Below are positions 52,101 through 61,248 of a stretch of 64,000 bases of DNA, in pieces. Numbering within the stretch: the first letter of the stretch is position 1; the number at the start of each line of letters is the position of its first letter. Origin of the DNA: Pelagicoccus sp. (GTDB taxonomy: Bacteria; Verrucomicrobiota; Verrucomicrobiia; Opitutales; Opitutaceae); assembly GCA_028284635.1 (NCBI GenBank), contig JANQRJ010000019.1:34842-98841 (forward strand), read 5' to 3'. The notes beneath the pieces were generated by a model. The model was not told where the DNA came from. It worked only from the letters and a program-made list of their open reading frames with translations, and searched no databases. The position numbers and the translations under genes are program-made.

Positions 52101-54157
52101 TTGGACTTGTGTTGATCGTAGTACTTTATCGACTTCTCGAAAGTCTGGCCGCGGTCCCTCGCCTTCAGCGTCTCCATACGGGCTTCGACATTGATCCAAC
52201 CCATCGCCCACTGGCCGGAGCTCTCGCTTTTCATAACGTCGAAATTTTCGGGATACTCCCGCCAACGCCAGTAGCCAATGCGATAGAACGGAATGACAAA
52301 ACCGGGGACGAAGATCGCCTCGTCATGGAGCAGTTGCTCCATCCTGTGCGCCAAAGCGATCATCTCATCCACATCGTTCGAAGCGCGATACTGCTCGATC
52401 ATCCGATCCATGTCGGAATTTCTGAATACGTTCAGGTTGTTGGTCTGCACCTTGACGGAGCCATCCGGATTATACGCATTCACCGAGTGGAACGTTTCCC
52501 AGTAGCGCGGATACATCTCCGGGGAGTAACCCCAAGCCATGAAATGTATGTCGTGCTGTTTCTCCACCGCCAGCTTGAAGCCGGCAGTGCCGTCCATGAT
52601 GCGCAAGCGGAATTCGATACCGGCTTTTTCAGCCTCTTCCTTGATGATCGTCAAAGCATCCTTGAAGCTCTGATAGCCAGTCGAGACGGAGAAGGAAAGG
52701 CGCTGCCCCTTATCGTTCACCAAAATACCGTCCGGTCCACGTTCGGCGTAACCCGCCTTTGCGAAATGTTCCGCCGCCTTTTCTATGGAATAGGGACGGG
52801 CCTTCACTTCGGGGTTCGAAAAAACTCCATAACCGACCGCCGTGTGGTCGAGACGCTCATAGTCGCCACGAAAGTACTTCTCGATCACCAAGTCCCAATT
52901 GGTAGCATACTGAATGCCCAGACGGATATTCAAATCGTCGAGCAAGGGCTTGGAGGTATTTATCCAAAGCCCATAGGGAGGTCGGGGACGCTGATTATAG
53001 AAGGTCGCTTTTTTGATGTAGCCGCCTTCGACCAGAGGATCGTCGTCAGGCAGTTTTTCGTACCAGTATTCGGACAGGGTCAAGCTAGCTGCATCCAGCT
53101 CCCCTTTTTTGAACATTTCGAATGATTTCGCTATGTCCCGAACTACCCTTATATGGATTCTATCATAGTTGAAGCGGTAGCGAAAGTTGCGCCTATCCTT
53201 CGCCCACCAGTCCTCCAAACGCGTGAAGGTGAGCGAATCGCCTTTCTTGATATCCTCCTCCTTGAGTATATAAGGGGATGTGGTCGGAGCGAATCGCCAT
53301 TGGTAGCGTTCCGGAAAATCGTCGCCAAGCTCGCCATAGAAGTGCTCCGGGATAGGTCGGACGCTCTCAAAAACATACTTGGTGAGATCGGGCTTGTTTA
53401 CCGAAACCTTCACCGAAATCGTATAGTCGTCGTACTTCGTTACATTCTCGTAGAAGCGATTGTAGAAGTTCTTGTACCAAGGAGCCTTGAGATAGCTGCT
53501 TTGAAAAAAGAAGAAGCAGAAAAGGTAGTCGTCCGCAGTGATGGGCTCGCCATCCGAAAAGCGAGCTTCGGGTTCCAGCCGGACATAGACCGTGCTGTTC
53601 TCCTTGTCTATAGCCCACTCCTTAGCAAGTCCCGGAAAGTACTTCTCCCCTTCCGGCCCAATCTCGTTGGTGTCCGGATGCGGGTGGGCCAGCAACATCA
53701 CTACGTCATCGAGAAGATAGCGACGAAACGAGCCGTTCGCATCGGGGCCGACGGTGCGTAGCGTTCGAGGAAAATCCTGAATGGCGCCATAGGCCGTACC
53801 GCCCTTCGTCGCCTTGGGAGAGCCGATCTCCGGCAACTCCGAACCGTTTGCCCAGACCAAGTCGTCGGGCAGATCGTCCAAGGTAGCGAAAGTGAAAAGC
53901 TTGGGAAACTCCCCGGCTGCGGTACGGGCATCGATCTCCTCCTGCGTCACCTTGCCCGACTCCAGATCCTCGAAAACCGCTGGCGGCAAGGCGACCTTGG
54001 TCTCGTAGTAGTTCTGAACCTCGGCGCGAAAGGCGGCGATCCTAGCTTCGGTCTCGGGATCCAACGCCACCGGACCTTCTTCCTTTTTCGAACAAGCCGT
54101 GGCAAACAAGGCGAACAAACCGCCAAGGAGCATAGGGTGCAAAAGTCTCTTCTTCAT
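52097..54157 (-). CDS. Peptide-binding lipoprotein (YejA/OppA-like)
   Basis: A 686-residue SBP_bac_5 family protein. Lipoprotein signal [12 protein letters not shown] with the lipidated Cys at about 22. The body shows [56 protein letters not shown], and [48 protein letters not shown], closely recalling YejA. It captures peptides or peptide-like compounds and passes them to the permeases. Located between the permease and ATPase genes. Confidence 0.9.
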   Translation of the reverse strand: MKKRLLHPMLLGGLFALFATACSKKEEGPVALDPETEARIAAFRAEVQNYYETKVALPPAVFEDLESGKVTQEEIDARTAAGEFPKLFTFATLDDLPDDLVWANGSELPEIGSPKATKGGTAYGAIQDFPRTLRTVGPDANGSFRRYLLDDVVMLLAHPHPDTNEIGPEGEKYFPGLAKEWAIDKENSTVYVRLEPEARFSDGEPITADDYLFCFFFFQSSYLKAPWYKNFYNRFYENVTKYDDYTISVKVSVNKPDLTKYVFESVRPIPEHFYGELGDDFPERYQWRFAPTTSPYILKEEDIKKGDSLTFTRLEDWWAKDRRNFRYRFNYDRIHIRVVRDIAKSFEMFKKGELDAASLTLSEYWYEKLPDDDPLVEGGYIKKATFYNQRPRPPYGLWINTSKPLLDDLNIRLGIQYATNWDLVIEKYFRGDYERLDHTAVGYGVFSNPEVKARPYSIEKAAEHFAKAGYAERGPDGILVNDKGQRLSFSVSTGYQSFKDALTIIKEEAEKAGIEFRLRIMDGTAGFKLAVEKQHDIHFMAWGYSPEMYPRYWETFHSVNAYNPDGSVKVQTNNLNVFRNSDMDRMIEQYRASNDVDEMIALAHRMEQLLHDEAIFVPGFVIPFYRIGYWRWREYPENFDVMKSESSGQWAMGWINVEARMETLKARDRGQTFEKSIKYYDQHKSK

Positions 54158-54169
54158 ATTGGTCGTCTT

Positions 54170-55252
54170 CTATCTATATATGGTGAACTTCTTGGGATCA
54201 AAGGCCTCGCGGATAGCCTCTCCGACAAAGGCCACGAGTGTTAGTATCAAAACGAGGGCGAAAAACGAAGAGCTCACTATCCACGGCGCCGTAGTCAGGT
54301 TGTCGGTGCCTTGTTTCAGCAACTCACCCAGGCTTGGCGTCGGCGGAGGCAAGCCGAAACCAAGATAGTCCAGAGCAGTGACCGAAGTGATCGCGCCCAC
54401 TATCGTAAAAGGCATGAACGTGACGAGCGTTGCTAGGCTATTGGGCAATATATGCTTGAAGATGATGCGGAAGGCGCTCGCCCCAAGAGCTTCGGCTGCC
54501 GCCACATAGTCGCGCGCCTTCTCCTTGTAGGCCCCGGTGCGCATATAGTAAGTCATGCCCATCCAGGAAAAGAGAACCATAATCGCCAGCAGGATCATGA
54601 TGCGAGCCGAGTTAGGCATAAAGCTAGGGGTCACCGAAAAGACAATGATTACCACGTAGAGAAAGGGCATGTTAGACCAAATCTCGATCAATCGTTGTCC
54701 TATCAAATCGAATACGCCGCCAAAATAGCCCATCAGACAGCCTATCGCTATGCCTATCGCATACGTCGCCACGAGAAAGGCCAGGGCAAAGAAGATCGCG
54801 ATTCGAAAGCCGTAGAAAAGACGGGCAGCGATATCGCGCCCTGTGGTGTCGGTACCCAGGAAGTGACGAGACTGCCAGGAAGGTGGGGCCGGCTTGAAAA
54901 CCCCCTCGAATTCGTTGTTCTCATACGGATCGTAAGGTATGATCGGCATGAGGACCCAATTGCCTTCGTCCGCTTCAGCAAAGACGCGCTTCAGCTCGCG
55001 ATAGTCGGTCTCGTAGGCGTAGTCTTGGCCGAATCGCGTTCCTGGGATGACGTCGCCATAGGTCGGGAAGTGGAGCTCGCCTTCGTAGGAGACGACTAGA
55101 GCTCTGCTGTTCACCAGCAACTCGGCGCCCAGACTGACCAGCAGCAAACCAACGATAGCTATGAAAGAGTAGTAGCCGCGTTTGATATGCTTGAAGCGGC
55201 GGAGCTTCTTCGCAGTCAGAGGATTGATCTTAACTCCCAACAGTTTTGTCAT
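54170..55252 (-). CDS. Peptide ABC transporter permease (YejE-like)
   Basis: A 360-residue inner-membrane permease. N-terminal RFKHIKRGYYSFIAIVGLLLVSLGAELLVNSRALVVSYEGELHFPTYGD, with a large periplasmic loop, is typical of YejE rather than DppC. It is followed by HFLGTDTTGRDIAARLFYGFRIAIFFA, five or so helices, and the EAA loop AAAEALGASAFRIIFKHILPN. The end LDYLGFGLPPPTPSLGELLKQG...FVGEAIREAFDPKK is diagnostic. YejABEF imports microcin C and small peptides in enterobacteria. Confidence 0.9.
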   Translation of the reverse strand: MTKLLGVKINPLTAKKLRRFKHIKRGYYSFIAIVGLLLVSLGAELLVNSRALVVSYEGELHFPTYGDVIPGTRFGQDYAYETDYRELKRVFAEADEGNWVLMPIIPYDPYENNEFEGVFKPAPPSWQSRHFLGTDTTGRDIAARLFYGFRIAIFFALAFLVATYAIGIAIGCLMGYFGGVFDLIGQRLIEIWSNMPFLYVVIIVFSVTPSFMPNSARIMILLAIMVLFSWMGMTYYMRTGAYKEKARDYVAAAEALGASAFRIIFKHILPNSLATLVTFMPFTIVGAITSVTALDYLGFGLPPPTPSLGELLKQGTDNLTTAPWIVSSSFFALVLILTLVAFVGEAIREAFDPKKFTIYR

Positions 55253-55263
55253 CTAAAAAACGA

Positions 55264-56295
55264 TCACTTAAACCGTATTCGCGGGTCAACGAGAGCCACC
55301 AAAGCGTCTGAAATGACATTGCCGAGCAGCAGCAACAGGCTGGAAAGCACCACAATCCCCATCACGACCGGATAGTCCCGGTCGAATACCGCGCTGATGC
55401 CCAGCAACCCGAGCCCGTCTATATCGAAAATCGTCTCGATGAGAAACGAACCCGTCACGATCAGCGTAATATTCTGACCAAAGGTGGTCGCGATCGGGAT
55501 CAAGGAGTTGCGTAGGGCGTGCTTGAATACGGCGCTGCGAAACGAAAGCCCCTTAGCCACGGCCGTCCTCATGTAGTCCGCCGCCATGTTGTCCATGAGA
55601 TGGTTCTTCATTAGCAAGGTCGTCACCGCAAAGCTGCCCACCAGATAGCAAATCAAGGGCAAGACCGCATGCTCGTAGATATCGACCACTTTTCCCCAAA
55701 GGGAGAGCTCCTCAAAATAGAGACTGGTAAACCCTCCAATAGGAAACCACCCCAACTTCACGGAAAAAAGCAGCAAAAGTAGAGACCCCAAGGCGTAGCC
55801 CGGAATCGCATAGCCGCAAAAAACTAGAATCGACGAATAGGTGTCCAGCGACGTGCGATGCTTTAGGGCCTTCAAAATGCCCAGAGGCAGACATACTCCA
55901 TAGGTGATGATCAATGTCGTGATCCCGTAGAATATCGAAATGGGAAAACGTTCCGAAATCTGTGACCAGACCGCGTTTTGATAGCGCGTCGAAACGCCCA
56001 AGTCACCTGTCAGCAGTTTTCCTAGCCAACTGGCGTAGGCGACGATCGCAGGCTTGTCGAAGCCGTAGTAGCGCTTCAATTCCTCCATCTGGGCCTCCGA
56101 CAGTCCGGAGCCCTCGCCTCCGCTCAGGCTGCTGCTCGACATCTCGCCACCTGAGGCGCCCGCCATCTGAGCTTCCATGATAGCCCTCTCCAGAGGGCCA
56201 CCGGGAACGAAACGCGTAATCACGAAGACGATCAAAGTCACCCCAATCAAGGTGGGAGGGATGAGAAGCAGTCTTCGGATAAAGTAGTCGCGCAT
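55264..56295 (-). CDS. Peptide ABC transporter permease (YejB-like), first gene of operon
   Basis: A 343-residue inner-membrane permease. Start MRDYFIRRLLLIPPTLIGVTLIVFVITRFVPGGPLERAI with a Gly/Ser-rich insertion (GASGGEMSSSSLSGGEGSG, about 45-63) before YYGFDKPAIVAY, as in YejB. The EAA loop is MRTAVAKGLSFRSAVFKHALRN, and the end is RDYPVVMGIVVLSSLLLLLGNVISDALVALVDPRIRF. The operon runs B-E-A-D-F. Its promoter should lie in 56296-56486. Confidence 0.9.
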   Translation of the reverse strand: MRDYFIRRLLLIPPTLIGVTLIVFVITRFVPGGPLERAIMEAQMAGASGGEMSSSSLSGGEGSGLSEAQMEELKRYYGFDKPAIVAYASWLGKLLTGDLGVSTRYQNAVWSQISERFPISIFYGITTLIITYGVCLPLGILKALKHRTSLDTYSSILVFCGYAIPGYALGSLLLLLFSVKLGWFPIGGFTSLYFEELSLWGKVVDIYEHAVLPLICYLVGSFAVTTLLMKNHLMDNMAADYMRTAVAKGLSFRSAVFKHALRNSLIPIATTFGQNITLIVTGSFLIETIFDIDGLGLLGISAVFDRDYPVVMGIVVLSSLLLLLGNVISDALVALVDPRIRFK

Positions 56296-56607
56296 AGGAA
56301 ATCTGGAAACCCGAGATCGGAAGCGGAGAATAAGGGCGGGCTTACCCTAAAACGCAAGAGTCGGCTCCTAGGGAACACCCGACCGGAGAAACGACCCGGA
56401 TCGCATCGGGATTTCAATCCGAATCGTACTCGATCCCAAAAGCCTGACTCAATCCGAGAGCGGTAAATTCGAGCTAGCATCTCTTTTTCCGCAGCCGAAC
56501 TCGACAGAGTTTGGATATCCGCCCAATCATCCGAACTTCGTCGAGTTCGGCTGCGGAATCTCGTAGCAAACCGACCCAAATCTAGGCCAAGAATCCTCCC
56601 CCGCTCC
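56296..56607. other. Divergent intergenic region with a CCGAACTCGA palindrome
   Basis: Apart from the expected promoters, it holds a perfect 18-bp inverted repeat, TTCCGCAGCCGAACTCGA (56487-56504) with its complement at 56541-56558. The motif AGCCGAACTCGACAGAGTTT is almost identical to part of the repeat at 60678-60753. No gene is seen. Confidence 0.7.
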
Positions 56608-57345
56608 ATGTACCGTTCCTCTCCTGCCTACTACGATCTCATCTACCACGAGCTCAAGGACTACGCGGAAGAGGCGGAGCGACTGGACTACCTCTTGAAT
56701 CGGCTAGAGCCAAGGCCGAGGCGGCTGCTGGACATCGGCTGCGGGACTGGGGAGCACGCCTTGCACCTGAGTCGAGACTACGGCTACCAGGTCGACGGCC
56801 TCGATATCTCGCCGGAATTCGTGCAAATCGCGCAAAGCAAGCTGCCGAGCGCCAAGTTTCAGGTCGCCGACATGCGGGAATTCGATCTCGGCAGGACCTA
56901 CGACGCCCTGCTATGCCTCTTCAGCTCCATCGGCTACACGCAAGACGAAGAGGGTCTCAAGACCGCCTTCGCCTCCATGGCCCGTCACCTAGAACCTGGC
57001 GGGTGGCTGATTTGCGAACCGTGGGTAACGCCCGAAGAGTGGCAAGCTGGCCAGGTCGACGTCACTGCCGTCACCGATCCAAGCAACGGAACGACCATAA
57101 CTCGCACCCGCAGAGGATCGACACGTGGAAACACCTCCATCCTGAAAATCGAATACGACGTGAACCGTTCGGGCCAACCAACGCAAAGCTTCCAAGAAGA
57201 GCATATTCTGGGCCTATTCACCAGGAGCCAAATGAGCAACGCGCTTGAGGCAAACGGCTTTCAACCCAGATGGATGGAGCGGGGCTTGCACCAGGGATCC
57301 CTGATTTTAGCGAGATTCTGGCCATCCAGCATACTCCGTGCCTGA
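56608..57345 (+). CDS. Class I SAM-dependent methyltransferase
   Basis: A 245-residue methyltransferase. Motif I LLDIGCGTGEHALHLS at 40-55, motif II around VDGLDISPEFVQIA, the acidic/hydrophobic VADMREFDLGRTYDALLCLFSSIGY, and a post-motif strand LEPGGWLICEPWV. N-terminal YYDLIYHELKDYAEEAERLDYLL is typical of small-molecule methyltransferases. The substrate cannot be determined. Divergent from the peptide importer operon. Confidence 0.9.
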   Translation: MYRSSPAYYDLIYHELKDYAEEAERLDYLLNRLEPRPRRLLDIGCGTGEHALHLSRDYGYQVDGLDISPEFVQIAQSKLPSAKFQVADMREFDLGRTYDALLCLFSSIGYTQDEEGLKTAFASMARHLEPGGWLICEPWVTPEEWQAGQVDVTAVTDPSNGTTITRTRRGSTRGNTSILKIEYDVNRSGQPTQSFQEEHILGLFTRSQMSNALEANGFQPRWMERGLHQGSLILARFWPSSILRA

Positions 57346-57764
57346 TTTGTTGAAATACTTCAGATTCGAAGGCAAACCCATCGATTCCAAGCGGCCAAGC
57401 AATCGCGAACACGCAGGAACGGTTTTCTGCCGAAGACTGTCCGCCTAAGTCCTTCCGATGAGGGGCGAAACCCCTTTTCCCGCTCTGGAAAAACAAAGCC
57501 CGACCCAAAACGGGTCGGGCTTCTCCCAAACAACATAAAAAAACAAGTAGGGTTACTAGCCTAGGCTTCAAACCTTCCTCATGTTAGAAACTAAAATCTG
57601 GAAAATCTGCGAAAGCAAATAATTTAGCTCGAAAAGTGTAAAGTATCCCAGAATTTTTAGGTTTTTCGCAATTTCTTCGCCTTACGTAAGTGAGCCAGGG
57701 ATCACAAATAGGGAAAACCAGGAAGAGGAATCGCCACCGATCGCTTTCAAACGGAAAAAGCGAC
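57346..57764. other. Convergent intergenic region with terminator hairpin
   Basis: It holds the hairpin at 57496-57522 and an AT-rich stretch (57585-57680). No coding region is supported, although short open frames exist on both strands. Confidence 0.5.
57496..57522. terminator. Hairpin terminator between convergent genes
   Basis: AAGCCCGACCC (57496-57506) pairs exactly with GGGTCGGGCTT (57512-57522) with a 5-base loop. It sits about 150 bases after the methyltransferase stop, and could also stop transcripts of the channel gene from the other side. Confidence 0.65.
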
Positions 57765-59012
57765 TCAATTTTCGCCCTTTTGTCGCCCAATCGTTTCTTC
57801 CAGAAACACCGTGCGCGTCGGAAACGCTATGGACGAGCCGCGGCCTTCCACCGCCTGCATGATCTTCAGGTTGATGCGCTGGCGGATATCCATGTGCTCG
57901 AGCCAGGCCGTGGTCGAGGTGAAGTAGTAGACCAGGATCTGCAGCGCGCTTTCGCCGAAGTCCGTGAAGTTAACCAAAATGAAATCCTGGTTAACACCCT
58001 CGTCCGCCCGCAGCAGGGCGCGGATGTCGTCCACCAAGCCCTGCATGTTTTCCGGCGAAGTGCTGTAGGTCACGCCAACGTACTGCTTGACCCGCCGCTT
58101 CGGCATTCGGCTCCAGTTTTCGATGATCTCGTTGGCCAGGATCTTGTTGGGGATGGTCAACTGCGACTTCGCCCAGGTACGCACCTTGGTGGAGCGCAGT
58201 CCGATCTCTTCCACGTCGCCATCGACCCGGTCGCCCACCTGGATCCAATCGCCCACCTTGAACGGCCTGTCCGCCACCAGCGATACCGAGCCGAAGAAAT
58301 TCGACAGCGACTCCTGGGCCGCCAAGGCCAAGGCCAAGCCACCAATGCCCATGCCGGCCAGCAGCGAGCCAACCGAATAGCCGAGATTCTGCACCACCAG
58401 CACCACGGCAACGACGATGAGGAAGACGCGAGCCGTCTTCTTTATCAGCGGGATGAAATGGTAGATGCCCATCTCCCGCTCCTGAGCCACTCCGACCAGC
58501 ACTTCCGCGCCCACGTCCACCAGCCTCAGCAGTCCCCAGAAGAGAACCGTCATCGTAGAGGCCTGGAAGATACGCAGACTAATCACTTCCAGGTTCTCGG
58601 ACAGACTGAGCGACGACACGGCTAGAAAGAAGCCGATGACGAAGACCATAGCCCCTATCGGGCCGGCCAGAGCCGGCACCAGCTTGTCGTCAAAAGTCCA
58701 AGCCGTCTTGCGGGCCGCGCGATGCAGCCAGTTGTCGAAAATCAGCAACGCCAGCTTGCGAGCCACGAACGTCAGCAGCAGGAGAAGGAAAAACAGCCCG
58801 AGCCGCCATGCCGTATTGCCTCCCAGATCGAGCTCCAACAGTTCGCCGATGCCGAAGAAAGTCTCCTCGCCACCCTCGGACTCCGCCAAACTGGACTCAC
58901 CAGCGTCAGGAACGGCCTCGCTCGCGTCGGGAGCGGCATCCTGGGCTAAGGCCAACAGGGAAACGAAAAGCGACCAGGCGACGAAAAGCGAACCTCGAAA
59001 CACGCGCAACAT
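57765..59012 (-). CDS. MscS-family mechanosensitive ion channel
   Basis: A 415-residue channel. Signal-like first helix (GSLFVAWSLFVSLLALAQ), an acidic Ala/Ser-rich periplasmic stretch, then four or five transmembrane helices. The pore helix/beta junction reads VGSLLAGMGIGGLALALAAQESLSNFFGSVSLVADRPFKVGDWIQVGDRVDGDVEEIGLRSTKVRT, a full MscS signature with the glycine/alanine-packed TM3. It is followed by the alpha/beta cage (about 300-410). It protects against osmotic downshock. Start 59012 is chosen because upstream codons fall in GC-rich repeat DNA. Confidence 0.9.
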   Translation of the reverse strand: MLRVFRGSLFVAWSLFVSLLALAQDAAPDASEAVPDAGESSLAESEGGEETFFGIGELLELDLGGNTAWRLGLFFLLLLLTFVARKLALLIFDNWLHRAARKTAWTFDDKLVPALAGPIGAMVFVIGFFLAVSSLSLSENLEVISLRIFQASTMTVLFWGLLRLVDVGAEVLVGVAQEREMGIYHFIPLIKKTARVFLIVVAVVLVVQNLGYSVGSLLAGMGIGGLALALAAQESLSNFFGSVSLVADRPFKVGDWIQVGDRVDGDVEEIGLRSTKVRTWAKSQLTIPNKILANEIIENWSRMPKRRVKQYVGVTYSTSPENMQGLVDDIRALLRADEGVNQDFILVNFTDFGESALQILVYYFTSTTAWLEHMDIRQRINLKIMQAVEGRGSSIAFPTRTVFLEETIGRQKGEN

Positions 59013-59549
59013 GCCCAACGACAAACAGGGCCAGCCGAGGGACACAAGCGCTTTGCGCGGGAGTGCTCTGTTCCGAGGACGGGCTTCCAAGCGATAAGGC
59101 TTTCGTACAAAGCAGGGCTCGATAGACAAGCTACCACGGAGCAAATCCGAATCGCACGTAGGGCTCGCCGCGTTGCAGGAGCACAGCATAAGCGGACGGC
59201 CAAACCGAGTCGGGTGTGATTGAAACTGCGTCCTTCTGGGAACGCGGGGGGGTCGCCCGCAGTCTGCGTGATCCCTGCATTGCTGCGGGCGAGCCGCCCG
59301 CGTTCCCAGAAGGACGAAAGACCAATCAGTAAACGATCTCAAGCGCTCGCAAAGATCGACTTTTAACCGTGCCTCACCACGTCAGACAGATGCGGCACGG
59401 CGCAAACGCCGGCCGCTTTTTCACGGAAAGGTCGCGGCCGGCCCGGCGGTCCAGCCCTACCTCTCGCCAGCCAAACACGCAAAAAGCCGGCCCCGCTTTC
59501 GCAGGACCGGCTCCCTCCTCTTACTCTAGTCGCCTAACGCAAGTCCGTC
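59013..59549. repeat. Intergenic region with GGGAACGCGGG inverted repeat and GCCGGC-rich relatives
   Basis: Arms starting CGTCCTTCTGGGAACGCGGG (59229-59262) and its near-complement (59283-59316) match at 32 of 34 positions. A second copy lies at 62481-62553. A diverged GCCGGCG-type inverted repeat (about 59390-59455) and the Hsp20 terminator (59481-59512) follow. No gene is supported. Confidence 0.75.
59481..59512 (-). terminator. Rho-independent terminator after the hsp20 pair
   Basis: On the minus strand a stem AGCCGGTCC...GGGCCGGCT is followed by a run of five T. It lies 38 bases beyond the stop of the second Hsp20 gene. Confidence 0.8.
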
Positions 59550-59948
59550 TCAGTTGACGGCGATCTTGCGCGGCTTTTTTTCCTCTGCTTTCGGAAAAGT
59601 CACTTGCAGGGCTCCGTTTTCAAGCTGGGCGGAAATGCCCTCGCCATTCACTTCGTCCCCGAGCGAGAGACGCAGGCGGTAGGCGATGTCGCCCTCCGAA
59701 GCGCCGGCGCCGATAGCCTTCCAATCGCCTGACGGCATAGAACTTCGACGGCCAATCACTTCGAGAGTTCCTCCTTCGAGAGAAATCTCGAGATCCTCCT
59801 TGCCCACTCCCGGCAAGTCCACCTGGGCCAGATAGGCCGCATCGGTCTCATCGATGCTGTAACGTGGACGGTAGTAGCGAATCGGCGTGGCTTGTCCCTC
59901 AGTTGCGAGGGTATCCGCATCAGTTTTGCTTAGGTCTTGGTAAGTCAT
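59550..59948 (-). CDS. Hsp20/alpha-crystallin small heat-shock protein (second of pair)
   Basis: A 132-residue sHsp. The alpha-crystallin domain (about 30-125) begins PRYSIDETDAAYLAQVDLPGVGKEDLEISLEGGTLEVIGRR and ends AYRLRLSLGDEVNGEGISAQLENGALQVTFPKAEEKKPRKIAVN, including the 'L.nG.L.v..PK' motif. The N-terminal arm is short (about 28 residues), and there is no I-x-I tail beyond KIAVN. It prevents aggregation of unfolding proteins. Downstream partner of the other Hsp20 gene by 59 bases, sharing a terminator. Confidence 0.93.
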   Translation of the reverse strand: MTYQDLSKTDADTLATEGQATPIRYYRPRYSIDETDAAYLAQVDLPGVGKEDLEISLEGGTLEVIGRRSSMPSGDWKAIGAGASEGDIAYRLRLSLGDEVNGEGISAQLENGALQVTFPKAEEKKPRKIAVN

Positions 59949-60007
59949 TTCTATTTCCTTTCTGAATGGTTTTTTTGCAGGCGAGTTCCTCCAAAGGCGC
60001 TCTGCAT

Positions 60008-60472
60008 CTAGCGAACTTCGATCTTGCGAGGGCGAGCTCGCTCCGACTTCGGCAAAGTCACGCTCAGCACGCCGCTCTCGTAGGCTGCGGAAAACTTCGA
60101 CTCGTCCACACCTTCCGGCACCTCGAACACCTTGCGGTATTCGACAGAGCGGTTCTCCGCCTCATCTTCCCCAGCGTCCGAAGAGAACGTCCGGGTTGCG
60201 GAGATGGAGAGAGCCTCGTCGCGGAACTCGATTTCGATGTCCGACGAATTAAGACCAGGCAGGTCGAGACGAACCAGGTAGGCATCGTCGTTTTCGTACC
60301 AGCGGGATGGCACGCTCGCCGAGGGCGAAGTCTTGAAAAACGGGCTCTCGTCGAACTGAAAGACCGACGGGAATCCGGCGAAAAGCGACTCGATCTGCTT
60401 GTCCAGACCAGTCAAACGAGACGGCGTGGAGCAGCGGTTGCTTCGATTGTCGTACTTGCTAAGATAGTTCAT
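60008..60472 (-). CDS. Hsp20/alpha-crystallin small heat-shock protein (first of pair)
   Basis: A 154-residue sHsp. The N-terminal arm contains LTGLDKQIESLFAGFPSVFQ; the alpha-crystallin domain (about 50-150) reads VPSRWYENDDAYLVRLDLPGLNSSDIEIEFRDEALSISATR and FEVPEGVDESKFSAAYESGVLSVTLPKSERARPRKIEV. A strong ribosome-binding site (AGGAGG) precedes the ATG. The two Hsp20 proteins differ considerably, so they may form mixed oligomers or handle different clients. Confidence 0.93.
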   Translation of the reverse strand: MNYLSKYDNRSNRCSTPSRLTGLDKQIESLFAGFPSVFQFDESPFFKTSPSASVPSRWYENDDAYLVRLDLPGLNSSDIEIEFRDEALSISATRTFSSDAGEDEAENRSVEYRKVFEVPEGVDESKFSAAYESGVLSVTLPKSERARPRKIEVR

Positions 60473-60566
60473 GGTTTCCTCCTGATTGGTTTAAGCGGTT
60501 AAGTTTTGAACAAGTAAGTTCGATCCCACAGTGTGCAGAAACGATACCATCCATGCATTGCACATA

Positions 60567-60594
60567 AGTATCTGAAAATAAGCACTTTAATCAA
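60567..60594 (-). promoter_or_regulatory. Possible promoter of the hsp20 pair
   Basis: On the minus strand TTGATT (60594-60589) and GATACT (60572-60567) are separated by 16 bases, about 95 bases upstream of the first Hsp20 start in an AT-rich stretch. No clear heat-shock operator (such as CIRCE) was seen. Confidence 0.3.
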
Positions 60595-60677
60595 ATTTAC
60601 CTTTCCCAAAAGAGACATCGTGTCTCACAATTTCCCAGATCGCACTGTGACAGTCTTTACCTCTGCGAGGAAGAGCG

Positions 60678-60753
60678 CTCCAAACTCTTTCGAGTTCGGC
60701 TACCGAAGCAGCTTCAGCGCGGTCGAGGTAGCCGAACTCGAAAGAGTTTGGAG
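60678..60753. repeat. CCGAACTCGA-family inverted repeat, long copy
   Basis: A perfect 27-bp stem (60678-60704, beginning CTCCAAACTCTTTCGAG, pairs with 60727-60753), loop 22 bases. It shares AGCCGAACTCGA and AGAGTTTGGA with the element at 56487-56558. Confidence 0.85.
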
Positions 60754-60936
60754 AAGCGACGCAGAGTGAATATCTTCGTCCTCAAATTGCCACCCCGGGG
60801 CAAGCCCTTCCCGCTTAGCGGGATCGATCGCGGACAAGCCGCGACGGGGCATCACGACAATTTGACCCTTCGGGCTTCGGGGCTCGATGTACCGAACGGA
60901 GTGACACGATCATCGCAGAAGTCACCAACGCCGCAA

Positions 60937-61103
60937 GGAGTGTGTTGAAAAAGTCTGGCTTTCTAGTGTAGCCGCGTTCGTGAGTACCGAGGCGTTAGCC
61001 GACAGCGCAGCGAAAAACACGCGGAATCGGCTCGGGAGATCCGCGTTCTCACGAACGCGGCTACGATATCGCCAGGGTTCGAACGACTTTTTCAACACAC
61101 TCC
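60937..61103. repeat. GTGTTGAA-family inverted repeat, copy 3
   Basis: Perfect 19-bp outer arms: GGAGTGTGTTGAAAAAGTC (60937-60955) and its exact complement (61085-61103). Inner arms are built from GTAGCCGCGTTCGTGAG and CTCACGAACGCGGCTAC. A long middle insert distinguishes it from the 45093 copy. Confidence 0.88.
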
Positions 61104-61248
61104 AAACGGCGGGGAATGTACCCGCTGCGATTCAAAGAGCACCCAGCGTTGCCCGTGCTGGGCAGGTCGCCCCGAGGAAGCCAAGACCCGCTCTCTCGCA
61201 AAATCCCATTTACAAGAGACGGTCCTTTCCTCTCCTTGCTTGCCAGCC

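Larger units (their letters stand above)
60473..61248. other. Long intergenic region with two large inverted repeats
   Basis: It includes the hsp20 promoter area, a perfect 27-bp inverted repeat (60678-60704 with 60727-60753), an unassigned middle stretch, and a 167-bp GTGTTGAA-family element (60937-61103). Open frames here run through the repeats and lack family resemblance. Confidence 0.65.

Noticed and set aside
59013..59342. N-terminal extension of the MscS channel to 525 residues
   Set aside because: The extra codons run through the GGGAACGCGGG palindrome and are Arg/Pro/Cys-rich without channel similarity; a signal-like helix begins at 59012.
60533..60948. Short open frames between the hsp20 pair and the PatB-like gene
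   Set aside because: They cross a perfect 27-bp palindrome or promoter DNA and lack any recognisable protein pattern.
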